Source: Flavobacteriales bacterium | GTDB lineage: Bacteria > Bacteroidota > Bacteroidia > Flavobacteriales_G > NORP312 | Direction: 5' to 3' | Assembly (NCBI GenBank): GCA_016763645.1 | Contig: JAESTK010000149.1 | Span: 1-33,257, forward strand | Length of the DNA stretch: 33,257 nt | Part shown: in pieces, positions 24,030 through 32,995 of the stretch | Numbering within the stretch: position 1 is the first letter of the stretch | How the letters are laid out: every line of letters begins with the position of its first letter | Program-made: the position numbers and the translations under genes | The notes under the pieces: model-generated | The model's input: only the letters and a program-made list of their open reading frames with translations | Databases searched by the model: none | What the model was told of the DNA's origin: nothing

Positions 24030-26756
24030 ATGTTGCGAAAACTATTTTTCTTTCTCGTTTTACTTGCTTTTGCAGGAGCAATGGCGTATTCATACTTTCA
24101 TTTTAAAACCATTAAACAACCAATAAGCAACTCGATAAAAGCGATTCCTACTTCGGCTGCGTTGGTTATCGAATTGAAACAAATTGTTGACACGTGGCAA
24201 AAACTCAGCAAAACCAACCTTATCTGGCAAGAGCTGTTGAGAACAACATGTGTTAACGACCTAAACGAGTCACTAAAATATTTAGATTCTTTACGAAAAA
24301 AAGATCGACATTTCGATGCTTTTTTAAAAAGTCAACCAGTATTTATTTCAGCGCACATGTCGGGGGCGAGTAACTTCAATTATCTATTTACCATTGGTTT
24401 GCCCTCTACTATTAATGGGCAAGACGTGGATAATTATATTTTGGAATCTACTCGACAAGCCAATACTTCTACTAAACAATATGATGGTATTTCGATAACT
24501 TCGATAAAAAGTTCGAGCTCGGCTAATTCCTTTCATTATGCTGTGCATGATGGTATTTTGTCTTGCAGTTATTCCATGATTTTAGTGGAAGACGCTATAC
24601 GGCAAAAACAATCTCAAAATTCATTATTAAACAATACAGATTTTAGTAAGGTTATGCGTACTTCGGGAGATAAAATTGATGCCAACATTTTTATCAATTA
24701 TAAAGTGTTTCCAAGTATTATTTCTTCTCTTATTTCACCAGAATTTCAAGCCGAACTAGGTGATTTGACCAACATAGCAAATTGGGCAGAAATCGATTTA
24801 GACCTTGTTCCCAACGCTATAAGACTAAGTGGGTATACATACGCTAACGATTCGGCTAACAATTACTTGAGTGCTTGGACGCATCAAAAACCGCAAAAAC
24901 CGACCATGTTAAAAATGTTGCCAAAAAACATTTCTACCTTTATTCATTTAGGATTTAGCGATTTCAAATTGTTTAGAAAAGACTACAAAATCTATCTCGA
25001 AAAAAACAACAAATTGTTCGAATATAGTACGGCTCTAAAACTGGTTGAAGCCAAATACCACATCAATTTTACAACCCAATTTTTAGATAATATTGATGAT
25101 GAAATGGCTTTGGCAATTACAGAATCTAATGCCGAAAACTATAAAAACGGAGCGTTTGCTATTTTCAAAATGAAAGATATTGAAGCCGCACTCAATGCGT
25201 TTACTGCGCTAGACATAGCAATTGACAATGTAAAAAACATCGTTAGAGACTCTATCGAATTTAAAGGGCACATCATTCAACAAGTAAATTTAAAGGGGAT
25301 GCTGCAGGTGCTTTTTGGCTCTCCATTTTCTATAATTACAGAGAATTACTACACCACAATTGGCAATTATCTTGTGTTAGGCAATAGCGTTAACAATTTA
25401 CGCGATTTTGTGAACTATCACGCAAGAGGAAAAACGTTGGCACGAGACGAACATTTTGCTCGTTTTATGGATAATTTGAATCAAAATTCTAATATTCTCA
25501 TTTACTCGAATATTGCGCAATCGCAAGGGGTGTACAAAGCTTTTGTTGCCCCCGAAACTGCCACTGATATCGAAAACAATAAAGCTATGCTAAACAAATT
25601 TGAAGGTGTGGCAATTCAACTAAGTAAAAGCAAAAACAACTTGTATTACAATAGTGTTTACCTCAACCACAACCCCATCGAAAAAAGAGAAACATCATCA
25701 CTTTGGGAAGTTGAATTAGACACCTCAACTAGCCAAAAGCCTCAATTGGTTACCAATCATTATAGTTTCGAAAAAGAGATTTTTGTGCAAGACGATGCAA
25801 ACACCATTTATTTAATTAGCAACACGGGTGAACTTTTATGGAAACGCAACATTGCAGAAAAAATAATGGGTAATGTTTCTCAAATAGACATTTTTAAAAA
25901 TGACAAATTACAGCTACTTTTCAATACAAAAAAAGCGATTTACCTTATTGATAGAAACGGAAAAGATGTTAGTGGCTACCCAATAAAATTAGAATCTGAT
26001 GCTGCTACTCCACTTTCTGCGATGGATTACGACCGCAATCGAAATTATAGAATTTTACTTCCCACCAAAAATGGGCAAGTACTCAATTTTAGTGCCGCTG
26101 GTACAAAAGTTAAAGGGTGGAAATACGAATCTAATGGTGTTGCGATAATGTACCCTTTTCAACACATTGATATCGCTGGAAAAGATTACATTATTTCGAT
26201 AGATAGTCGAGGAAAAATACACGCATTAAGCCGAAAAGGAGAAGAGCGACTTTCGCTGAATAACGCCACTGCATTATCTCCGTTTTTTCTTGTTGAAACT
26301 CAAACTTTAACCGATTCGTATATTCTTACGCAAGACACTTCAGGTGCTGTTAAAGTATTTTTAGACGACACAAAAATCACTCAAAAACTACCAGACGTGT
26401 CATTAGATACACGTTTTTTCTACCATTACAACCAAACCGACAAATACATCTTGATTGACGACAACGAGCTACGTTCTTTAGACAACGAATTAAAAGAACT
26501 CACCTATTTCGAAACCGATAGCGCCATAACATCTAACGCGAGTGTGCATCGCTTGCCGAACAATGTAACAGAGATTGGTTTTTCGTCTGCTGCAGCCAAC
26601 GAAATTTATCTACTCAACAATGCTGGTGCGTTACATAACGGTTTCCCTCTATATGGTTCTTCTCCGTTTACGATTGGAGACCTCAATAAAGATGGGCAAT
26701 TGGAGCTAATTGTTGGTAGCAAAGACGGACACATTTACGCCTATGGTTTGGAGTAA
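24030..26756 (+). CDS. Large membrane-anchored protein, DUF3352-like, with C-terminal propeller-like repeats
   Basis: A 908-aa protein with one N-terminal membrane segment (residues ~4-23, KLFFFLVLLAFAGAMAYSYF). Residues ~30-540 look like the DUF3352-type domain seen in many Bacteroidota next to rnhB: AIPTSAALVIELKQI at the start, and repeated KNISTFIHLGFSD and NSNILIYSNIAQ-type strands. From ~590 to the end there are beta-propeller-like blades: YLISNTGELLWKRN, YLIDRNGKDVSGYPIKL, HALSRKGEERLSL and the final GDLNKDGQLELIVGSKDG, an FG-GAP/Ca-binding-like motif. The large domain should face the periplasm. Function is unknown. Its intergenic region to rnhB is 104 bases. Confidence 0.82.
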   Translation: MLRKLFFFLVLLAFAGAMAYSYFHFKTIKQPISNSIKAIPTSAALVIELKQIVDTWQKLSKTNLIWQELLRTTCVNDLNESLKYLDSLRKKDRHFDAFLKSQPVFISAHMSGASNFNYLFTIGLPSTINGQDVDNYILESTRQANTSTKQYDGISITSIKSSSSANSFHYAVHDGILSCSYSMILVEDAIRQKQSQNSLLNNTDFSKVMRTSGDKIDANIFINYKVFPSIISSLISPEFQAELGDLTNIANWAEIDLDLVPNAIRLSGYTYANDSANNYLSAWTHQKPQKPTMLKMLPKNISTFIHLGFSDFKLFRKDYKIYLEKNNKLFEYSTALKLVEAKYHINFTTQFLDNIDDEMALAITESNAENYKNGAFAIFKMKDIEAALNAFTALDIAIDNVKNIVRDSIEFKGHIIQQVNLKGMLQVLFGSPFSIITENYYTTIGNYLVLGNSVNNLRDFVNYHARGKTLARDEHFARFMDNLNQNSNILIYSNIAQSQGVYKAFVAPETATDIENNKAMLNKFEGVAIQLSKSKNNLYYNSVYLNHNPIEKRETSSLWEVELDTSTSQKPQLVTNHYSFEKEIFVQDDANTIYLISNTGELLWKRNIAEKIMGNVSQIDIFKNDKLQLLFNTKKAIYLIDRNGKDVSGYPIKLESDAATPLSAMDYDRNRNYRILLPTKNGQVLNFSAAGTKVKGWKYESNGVAIMYPFQHIDIAGKDYIISIDSRGKIHALSRKGEERLSLNNATALSPFFLVETQTLTDSYILTQDTSGAVKVFLDDTKITQKLPDVSLDTRFFYHYNQTDKYILIDDNELRSLDNELKELTYFETDSAITSNASVHRLPNNVTEIGFSSAAANEIYLLNNAGALHNGFPLYGSSPFTIGDLNKDGQLELIVGSKDGHIYAYGLE

Positions 26757-26854
26757 AAAGCCTGATTCGTTAACAACTTTGTTGAAAAACGTACTCACAA
26801 CAAGTGTAACATAGTGTTTATTCACGTTTTCTTTGTGCCGAACAGAATTTTAGG

Positions 26855-27397
26855 ATGTTTAAAACCCTTTTAAAGAAGAAAATAACAGAAGAAAAATTAG
26901 CGAATGTATTCGTTAACGGCATTATCGACTTGGTTGATAACGCTTTTCCTGAAGTAGCCGCTTTAATTAATGAAGACACTTGTTTTGCGGTTAGCCCTAA
27001 CATACAAGCTACCGATTCTGATAAATTCTTATTAGTTGTTATCGCGGGTAACTTACAATACATCCCCACACATTTCGAGGCGTACCAAGACATGAGAATG
27101 CAAGACCAGATTTACAGGGCTTTAGCAACAGCTTTTGGTTGGGATTTAGAAACCACAAAACGAATTATTGGGCAATATCAAAACTTTTGTTCAAACAAAA
27201 ATCACCCTTCAAAAAACACGCTTTACGCGATGTCGAAAGGAGTATTTTTTAAATACGAACTCACTCAATACCAAGACGAGTATTTTAGAGGTATGGGGTG
27301 CGCTAATCCTGTTTTCTTAAAAAGATTAGACGAAATTATGCTCAACTTTATCTGGGATTGGGACGCTTATTTGGGGAAGTATAGGGTTGTGGAGTAA
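26855..27397 (+). CDS. Conserved Bacteroidota-type protein of unknown function
   Basis: A 180-aa soluble protein with no signal peptide. It is mostly helical, beginning FKTLLKKKITEEKLANVFVN, with a central FLLVVIAGNLQYIPTHFEAYQDMRMQ-type segment and a C-terminal FIWDWDAYLGKYRVVE. The regular composition and intact frame support a real gene, but I recognise no domain or catalytic motif. It is 98 bases after the large anchored protein and 134 bases before the HigB gene, so probably monocistronic. A TTTCTTTG (one base off TAnnTTTG) lies about 23 bases before its start. Confidence 0.75.
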   Translation: MFKTLLKKKITEEKLANVFVNGIIDLVDNAFPEVAALINEDTCFAVSPNIQATDSDKFLLVVIAGNLQYIPTHFEAYQDMRMQDQIYRALATAFGWDLETTKRIIGQYQNFCSNKNHPSKNTLYAMSKGVFFKYELTQYQDEYFRGMGCANPVFLKRLDEIMLNFIWDWDAYLGKYRVVE

Positions 27398-27495
27398 AAG
27401 CTGACCGACATTGGTGGTGAGTGTTTATACAGCGTATTGAAGCTATTGTTGTAGTTGCTATTGAGTTTTCGATGTCTTTGAATACCATTTTAAAC

Positions 27496-27526
27496 TTGCC
27501 AAATAGTAACTTTTAAGTTACCTTTG
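27496..27526 (+). promoter_or_regulatory. higBA promoter (-33 TTG, -7 TACCTTTG)
   Basis: TTG at 27496-27498 and TACCTTTG at 27519-27526 are 20 bases apart, the spacing expected of a Bacteroidota housekeeping promoter. The toxin ATG follows five bases after the -7 element, so the mRNA would be nearly leaderless. Confidence 0.65.
27506..27521. promoter_or_regulatory. Inverted-repeat operator between the higBA promoter elements
   Basis: GTAACTT (27506-27512) and AAGTTAC (27515-27521) form a perfect 7+7 inverted repeat with a TT spacer. It sits between the -33 and -7 boxes and overlaps the -7 TA, the usual place for HigA autorepression. The binding protein is inferred to be the adjacent XRE antitoxin. 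Confidence 0.65.
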
Positions 27527-27531
27527 TCGTA

Positions 27532-27882
27532 ATGAATAAAGTAAGAGAGGTAATCGCGTTTGAAAACCATTTTGAAGATTTCTTGCAGAAACAACCTGTT
27601 AAGGTTCAAAACAAAATCTTTAAAATAATTGAAGCGATTGAAACTCTTGAAAGAGTTCCATCGAATTACCTCAAATCAATTACTGGGGCAGATGGGTTAT
27701 TTGAAGCACGAATAAAACTTGGTTCAAATATCTGGAGGGTATTTTGTTTTTTCGATAAAGGAAAGCTCGTTATTCTTTTGAATGGCTTTACAAAAAAGAC
27801 TAAGAAAACTCCCAAGAATGAAATTAACAAAGCCGAAATATTAATGGCGAAGTATTATGAGATCAAAAACAAGAAAAGATGA
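27532..27882 (+). CDS. HigB-type (phage Gp49-like) toxin
   Basis: A 116-aa RelE-superfamily mRNA endonuclease of the Gp49/HigB group. The core LKSITGADGLFEARIKLGSN, then IWRVFCFFDKGKLVILLNGF, then TKKTKKTPKNEINKAE is diagnostic for the family. Such toxins cut mRNA at the ribosome. It is the first gene of the pair, with the antitoxin second, the reversed order typical of HigBA. Its stop overlaps the antitoxin ATG by four bases (ATGA). The promoter and operator lie directly upstream. Confidence 0.92.
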   Translation: MNKVREVIAFENHFEDFLQKQPVKVQNKIFKIIEAIETLERVPSNYLKSITGADGLFEARIKLGSNIWRVFCFFDKGKLVILLNGFTKKTKKTPKNEINKAEILMAKYYEIKNKKR

Positions 27883-28169
27883 GAACAAATAGCTGGAAAG
27901 ACATAAAAGATAATGTTTACGGAAAACAAGGAACAGATAGACGTGATGAATTAGACAGAGATTTCGAATCTTTTAAAATCGGCTTATTACTTAGGAAAGC
28001 AAGAGAACAAAAGGAATTAACCCAAGAGCAATTAGGTGATTTAGTCGATAAAAAGCGTACCTATATCTCAAGAATTGAGAACAATGGCAGTAACTTGACA
28101 TTAAAGACCCTTTTCGATATCGTTGAAAAAGGGCTTGGAGGTAAAGTTAAAATCTCAATTGAAGTTTAA
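27879..28169 (+). CDS. HigA-type XRE antitoxin
   Basis: A 96-aa antitoxin. An N-terminal arm (residues ~1-33) rich in charged residues probably covers the toxin. The HTH_3 domain (34-90) reads LLRKAREQKELTQEQLGDLV, KKRTYISRIENNGSNLTLK, TLFDIVEKGLGGKVKISIEV. It neutralises HigB and should repress the operon through the inverted repeat upstream of higB. The start overlaps the toxin stop, which keeps the two products in step. No frameshift is seen, in contrast to the ParE-type module at 10777-11314. Confidence 0.92.
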   Translation: MRTNSWKDIKDNVYGKQGTDRRDELDRDFESFKIGLLLRKAREQKELTQEQLGDLVDKKRTYISRIENNGSNLTLKTLFDIVEKGLGGKVKISIEV

Positions 28170-28211
28170 ATCCAAATTAAAATATTAGCGACCTTTTAAC
28201 CTCAACGATTC

Positions 28212-28265
28212 TTTATTTGGGACTGTGTTCGTATTTCATTAAAACGAAATAGAACACCAAATAAA
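28212..28265. terminator. Long imperfect hairpin between convergent higA and lhgO
   Basis: TTTATTTGG (28212-28220), TGTTC (28226-28230) and TATTTC (28232-28237) pair with GAAATA, GAACA and CCAAATAAA (28246-28265). That is about 20 base pairs, broken by a five-base and a one-base bulge, with an eight-base loop. It lies between two convergent stops and could end both transcripts, but the size and bulges also fit a small RNA or a decayed inverted-repeat element. Confidence 0.5.
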
Positions 28266-28286
28266 CGAACATTCGAGGTTCGAGAC

Positions 28287-29510
28287 CTACCGTAACACCA
28301 ACCCAAAATGCTTTTCTGCCATTTCTTTAATGTCTCCACCAATAGCTAAACAAGCAGTTGCAGCAGGAGATGGAGCATTTAGCACATGAATACTATCTTG
28401 GGTGTATTCAATTCTAAAATCATCTCGAGTTTCGCCCCCTGTTCCGAGTAATTGAGCGCGAACTCCAGCTCTACCTGGCTTGATATCATCCATCGTTAGC
28501 GATGGAATCATACGTTGCAATGTTTGCAGAAACAACTTTTTTGAGAAGGCTCTGCGGTACTCGTCTATTGCAAATTTAGTGTTGTTAAAAAATAGTTTCC
28601 AAGTACCCGAATAGCTTAGTGCATCGACAGTATCGCGTAAACTAAAATCTGTTTTTCCGTAGCCCTCACGTTTAAATGTAAATACCGCGTTTGGTCCACA
28701 TTCAATTTCTCCGTTAGTCATTCGCGTAAAATGCACCCCCAAAAATGGAAACTCGGGATTTGGAACAGGATAAATCAGGTTTCTAACTTTCTCTTTTCCC
28801 TGTTCGGTTAAATCGTAATAATCGCCTCTAAAGCCAACCACTTTTTCTTTTAAAGCAACCTTGTCTTGTTTCGCTAAACGGTCGGCCTGGAGTCCCCCGC
28901 AAAAAATCATTTGCTTGGCTTTAAATTTCCCTTTTGAAGTTACGATATTTCGATGGTCTCCATCCCGCTCGAACGAAGTAACTTTATGCCCGGTTAGTAA
29001 TTCACTTTCAGGGTTAATTCCTTTTACGATTTCAATTAGTTTAGTGGTTACGCCCACAAAATCGATAATACCAGTACAAGGAACCCAAAGCCCACCAATG
29101 CTTTCAACAAAGGGCTCTATTTCTTTTACTTGATTACCCGTAATTTTTTCAATGCCTTCAATCTTATTTGCTAATCCATTGGTATAGATTTTCTCCATAA
29201 ACTGAAGTTCCTTTTCTTCAGTTGCAACCACAACCTTTCCGCAAACATCATGAGCAACATTATGTTCTTTTGCAAATTGGACAAGCTCTTTGCGGCCGTT
29301 TACACAATTAACTGCTTTTTTTGAGCCAGGTGTGTAATACATGCCTGAATGAATAACACCCGAATTATTTCCTGTTTGATGAGGCGCAAAATGGTCTTCT
29401 TTTTCGAGAAGCAATATTTTTATCTCAGGATAAGCAGTTTGTAATTTATAAGCTGTTGCTGCTCCCACAATACCTCCACCAACGATGGCAATATCAAAAA
29501 TTTTATCCAT
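28287..29510 (-). CDS. lhgO: L-2-hydroxyglutarate oxidase
   Basis: An FAD-dependent oxidase of the DAO family that oxidises L-2-hydroxyglutarate to 2-oxoglutarate. The N-terminal dinucleotide motif is IVGGGIVGAATAYKL, followed by the family stretch HQTGNNSGVIHSGMYYTPGS, with GKVVVATEEKEL and GLQADRLAK later and RAGVRAQLLG near the C-terminus. The 407-aa length matches. It overlaps the MFS gene by eight bases, so both are in the run that starts at hemE. The transporter beside it might carry a related dicarboxylate, but that is only suggested by the pairing. Confidence 0.93.
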   Translation of the reverse strand: MDKIFDIAIVGGGIVGAATAYKLQTAYPEIKILLLEKEDHFAPHQTGNNSGVIHSGMYYTPGSKKAVNCVNGRKELVQFAKEHNVAHDVCGKVVVATEEKELQFMEKIYTNGLANKIEGIEKITGNQVKEIEPFVESIGGLWVPCTGIIDFVGVTTKLIEIVKGINPESELLTGHKVTSFERDGDHRNIVTSKGKFKAKQMIFCGGLQADRLAKQDKVALKEKVVGFRGDYYDLTEQGKEKVRNLIYPVPNPEFPFLGVHFTRMTNGEIECGPNAVFTFKREGYGKTDFSLRDTVDALSYSGTWKLFFNNTKFAIDEYRRAFSKKLFLQTLQRMIPSLTMDDIKPGRAGVRAQLLGTGGETRDDFRIEYTQDSIHVLNAPSPAATACLAIGGDIKEMAEKHFGLVLR

Positions 29511-30765
29511 TTTTAGCTACTTTCTCTCTAGGGATAAAAGCTAGAATTAACAATCCGGCTACAAAAAATAATAGCAATGCGAATACCGAATTACGCATAC
29601 TTCCAGTAAAGCCTACAATTGTTCCAAATGCAAATGTGCCGATAACGACACCTATTTTCTCTGTAACATCGTAAAAACTAAAATAAGATGCTGTATCTTT
29701 TGTCTGTGGTAATAGTTTCGAATAGGTTGAGCGTGATAGCGATTGAACGCCTCCCATAACTAAACCTACAACTCCAGCTAAAATGTAAAATTCTGTTGCT
29801 TTATGTGTAAAGTAAGCTGCTATACAGATACCAATCCAAATGATTAATGTAATCCCTAACGCTTTTATATTTCCGAGTTTAGACGATAAATAAGAGAACA
29901 AATAGGAGCCTCCAACAGCTACAAATTGAATAATTAAAATACTAATTATCATTCCCGAATCGGGCATATCATCAATCTCTTTAATGCCAAATAAGGTTGC
30001 CATTTGCATAACGGTTTGTACACCCATACTAAACACAAAAAAAGACAGAAGGTATGTCTTTAGTCTTTTTTGAGGCTTGATCTCCTCCCAAACTTTTTGA
30101 AGTTCTTTAAATCCCTTTGATAAAAGGCCTGATTCCTTTTCTTGTATTGGATTACCTTGCGGTAGTTTTCTGTACGTAATTTGCGCAAATCCAAACCACC
30201 AAACTCCGACAATAGGAAACGACCATTTTATATCCATTCCTAAACCCATGTATGCAATTAGAATAAAGATAAGCAAAATGCTACTCCCAATATAACCCAT
30301 CGCATAGCCTTTGGCACTCACTTTATCGTGGTCTTTTGGCTCGGCTATTTCGGGAAGGTAGGCGTTGTAAAACACGATACTACCCCAAAAACCAACACTT
30401 GCCATGACTACTATTAATAGGCTTAACTCTAGGTATTCTTGACTAAAGAAATACAATAGCCCTGTCGATACTGACCCAAGTAAACAGAATGATTTAAGGA
30501 AATACTTTTTGTTTCCTGCATAATCAGCAACCCCAGAAAGCAAAGGGCTTAATATAGAAACGACTAAAAAACTAAATGAAATTGTATATGAATACAATTC
30601 CATATTATTGGATTCTACTCCGAAAAATTGAAGGTTATCATCGGTAACGGCATCGAAAAAAATAGGGAAAATTGCAGTAGTTATAACTAGCGCATAAACC
30701 GAATTTGCCCAATCGTAAAAAGCCCAAGCATTGATTACTTTTTTATCCCCCTTAACCAATAACAT
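29503..30765 (-). CDS. MFS transporter, UMF1/Atg22-like family
   Basis: A 420-aa major-facilitator protein with about twelve membrane segments. The N-terminus VINAWAFYDWANSVYALVIT is the signature of the UMF1 (Atg22-like) family, and GGVQSLSRSTYSKLLP lies between segments 10 and 11 (residues ~337-352). A central cytoplasmic loop (residues ~210-240) is charged. Family members in Bacteroidota are uncharacterised; the fungal ones export amino acids from vacuoles. It begins nine bases after the OmpA-like gene's stop and overlaps lhgO, so it should be co-transcribed with both. Confidence 0.9.
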   Translation of the reverse strand: MLLVKGDKKVINAWAFYDWANSVYALVITTAIFPIFFDAVTDDNLQFFGVESNNMELYSYTISFSFLVVSILSPLLSGVADYAGNKKYFLKSFCLLGSVSTGLLYFFSQEYLELSLLIVVMASVGFWGSIVFYNAYLPEIAEPKDHDKVSAKGYAMGYIGSSILLIFILIAYMGLGMDIKWSFPIVGVWWFGFAQITYRKLPQGNPIQEKESGLLSKGFKELQKVWEEIKPQKRLKTYLLSFFVFSMGVQTVMQMATLFGIKEIDDMPDSGMIISILIIQFVAVGGSYLFSYLSSKLGNIKALGITLIIWIGICIAAYFTHKATEFYILAGVVGLVMGGVQSLSRSTYSKLLPQTKDTASYFSFYDVTEKIGVVIGTFAFGTIVGFTGSMRNSVFALLLFFVAGLLILAFIPREKVAKNG

Positions 30766-30774
30766 TGTTGTGTT

Positions 30775-31910
30775 TTACTCTAAAACTTTAAATTGAACCC
30801 TTCTGTTTTTAGCTCTCCCACCTGCCGTACCTTCTTTGTTATCTAATTGATCACTTCCGTATCCTTTTACAGATAACCGATCGGCTGAAATTCCTTTTGA
30901 GATAAGGTATTGCATCGCAACTTTAGCCCTTTCTTCTGATAATGTTACTACCGCTTTCGTTTTCTCTATTTCATCGGTATGCCCTTGGATTTCAAGTTTA
31001 AACTTTGTTTCCTCTTTTAAATTACAGCAATTTTATCTAAATCTGCTTTAGAGTCTTCATGTAATTCTGATGATTTAGAATCGAAATGCAATTGAGTAAA
31101 CTCAACCACATGCTTATCTTCTAATTCGTGCTCAGTACTCATGTTTTCGTTGTACACAACTGCCATTCGACTAGTAGTTTGTTTTTCGCAAATACATTCG
31201 TCTTCGCGCAAACTATCCGTTGGAATAACAGATATATCATCAAAATAATAATAACCAACCGTTTGTTGAGGTTTAGAAAAGCCGCTTGGCCTTTTTACTT
31301 TTACAGCCTTAGTTGTAGTGGGGTCAACAAAATTTCCGATAGTGATAAATTGTTCTCCGCCTTCTGCAATAAAGGTTCTGCAAACAGCTTCGAACACATA
31401 TTGCTGCCCTAATTGCGCATTTTGACTGTGCATAATTTGAGGCTTAATTTCATTCTTATCAATCACAGTTGAGGTGAGTTTTTCTTTCGACAAATGCAAC
31501 CCAATGTTGTTACAAGAATACTTTGCTAAATCCGCCATACTGTACCAAAACTTAACGCAGTACACTCTTCCAGCCTCTAGTGGACTAGATAATTGGGTCT
31601 GTAAGTATGTTCTTGGTTTGGTGTTTTTGTAGCTCCAAATCATAATTCCCGCATAATTTTCGCCTAACTCTGGCGTTTCTCTACCATATACATTGTCTGG
31701 AGCGCTGTATGCATCTGACTTAGCTGCTGTTGAAAACAAATCAGCTTTTAAATCGTGGGGAGATTCCCATCCTTCTGCTAATTCAATTTGACCACCTGCT
31801 TTAATCTTCTTACCGGGAGCATCAAAACCACCATTGGGAACTAAATTTTTTTGTGCAATTGAAGTTACTGAAATAAATAATGCAATAAATAAACTTGTTG
31901 ATTTTAACAT
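30775..31910 (-). pseudogene. OmpA-family outer-membrane protein gene with a frameshift
   Basis: The N-terminal part (297 aa, 31910 to 31017) has a signal peptide (MLKSTSLFIALFISVTSIAQ) and a Bacteroidota-type beta-sandwich beginning NLVPNGGFDAPG, then the start of an OmpA domain (VEFTQLHFDSKSSELHEDSK). It stops early at ADLDKIAVI. The remaining OmpA_C domain continues in another frame with LKEETKFKLEIQGHTDEI, LSEERAKVAMQYLISKGI, RLSVKGYGSD and GGRAKNRRVQFKVLE, stopping at 30775. The total length is one base short of a multiple of three, and adding one base near 31018 joins the two parts into 378 aa. As written the peptidoglycan-binding end, including the conserved NRRV motif, is lost. Confidence 0.85.
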
Positions 31911-31913
31911 AAA

Positions 31914-32942
31914 TTAGAATTTGTGTTCTTTGACTGTTTCAATAAAATACTTTACATGGTCTGGATTTGTGTCAGGGTACAACCCGTGTCCTAAATTTGC
32001 AATATGCTTTGTTGCCCCAAATGTATTTAACATTTTTTTGGTTGCCGCTTTTATTGTTGATTTATCTGAGTAGAGCAAACATGGGTCCAAATTTCCTTGT
32101 AAAGTCATGTTTTGCCCAATGAGCGCCCTCGATTCTTCAATGTCCATATTCCAATCAAGACCAATAGCTTGGCAATTGAGCATTCCTAACTCTTTTCTCA
32201 CATAATAAGCCCCTTTGGCAAATACCGTTTTGGGAACAGTGTCTACCGCATCACAAATTTTGCTAATGTATGGAAGAGCGAACTCTAAATATTGTTCTCT
32301 GCTTAGTACTCCCGCCCAACTATCAAACAACTGAATGAGGTCTACCCCCGCTGCAACTTGCGCTTTTAAATAGGCGATAGTGCTTTCCGTTATCATCCCC
32401 AGCAATCTATGAGAAAGTTCAGGATTTGTGTATAACATCTTTTTTGCTTTCGCGAAAGTTTTCGTTCCTTGACCTTCTATCATATATGAAAAAATAGTCC
32501 AAGGAGCGCCTGCAAACCCAATAAGAGGCACTCTGCCATTCAATTCATTTTTGGTCAAACGAATAGCATCGGTAACGTATTTAAGCGATTCTTCTGGGTC
32601 GGCAATTCTTAATTGTTCAACATCTGATAACGTTTTTACAGTATTCTCAAAGTACGGACCTTGTTTTTCAATTAGTTGATACGGCAGCCCCATTGCCTCC
32701 GGAATTACCAAAATATCGGAAAAAATAATGGCAGCATCTACCTCCAAAATATCGACTGGCTGTATGGTGACTTCACACGCTAACTCTGGTGTTTCTACCA
32801 ATTCTTTAAATCCACTAATACTGTTTCGAATTGCTCGATACTCAGGCAAGATTCTACCTGCTTGTCGCATTAACCAAACGGGAGTTCTCTCAACATTTTC
32901 TCCCTGTGCCGCTCTAAGTAATAAATCGTTTTGAAGTTTCAT
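31914..32942 (-). CDS. hemE: Uroporphyrinogen decarboxylase
   Basis: Removes four carboxyl groups from uroporphyrinogen III to give coproporphyrinogen III in heme synthesis. The 342-aa product has the family signature [20 protein letters not shown], the catalytic Asp segment [14 protein letters not shown], the [13 protein letters not shown] stretch and the C-terminal [12 protein letters not shown]. It is the first gene of a tight minus-strand run, with the OmpA-like gene starting three bases after its stop. It diverges from the acetyltransferase over 53 bases. Confidence 0.97.
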   Translation of the reverse strand: MKLQNDLLLRAAQGENVERTPVWLMRQAGRILPEYRAIRNSISGFKELVETPELACEVTIQPVDILEVDAAIIFSDILVIPEAMGLPYQLIEKQGPYFENTVKTLSDVEQLRIADPEESLKYVTDAIRLTKNELNGRVPLIGFAGAPWTIFSYMIEGQGTKTFAKAKKMLYTNPELSHRLLGMITESTIAYLKAQVAAGVDLIQLFDSWAGVLSREQYLEFALPYISKICDAVDTVPKTVFAKGAYYVRKELGMLNCQAIGLDWNMDIEESRALIGQNMTLQGNLDPCLLYSDKSTIKAATKKMLNTFGATKHIANLGHGLYPDTNPDHVKYFIETVKEHKF

Positions 32943-32947
32943 TGGTG

Positions 32948-32955
32948 CAAATTTA
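32948..32955 (-). promoter_or_regulatory. hemE: Putative hemE -7 element
   Basis: On the minus strand this reads TAAATTTG, an exact TAnnTTTG match, six bases before the hemE ATG. It would give a nearly leaderless transcript. No -33 partner is clear. Confidence 0.3.
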
Positions 32956-32979
32956 GGATAAATGTTTGCTTTTCTGTAC

Positions 32980-32987
32980 TACCTTTG
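32980..32987 (+). promoter_or_regulatory. Putative -7 element of the acetyltransferase gene
   Basis: TACCTTTG, an exact TAnnTTTG match, eight bases before the acetyltransferase ATG. A TTTG sits only 11 bases upstream, which is too close for a -33 box. Confidence 0.4.
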
Positions 32988-32995
32988 AATCTGTT

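Larger units (their letters stand above)
27398..27531. other. Intergenic region upstream of higB
   Basis: These 134 bases hold the higBA promoter and operator in the last 40 bases. The first 80 are T- and G-rich, with no RNA gene or repeat that I can support. Confidence 0.5.

Noticed and set aside
28270-28292. tRNA-like GGTTCGA stretch
   Set aside because: The loop is too short for a T-loop and no acceptor, D-arm or anticodon arm can be folded around it.
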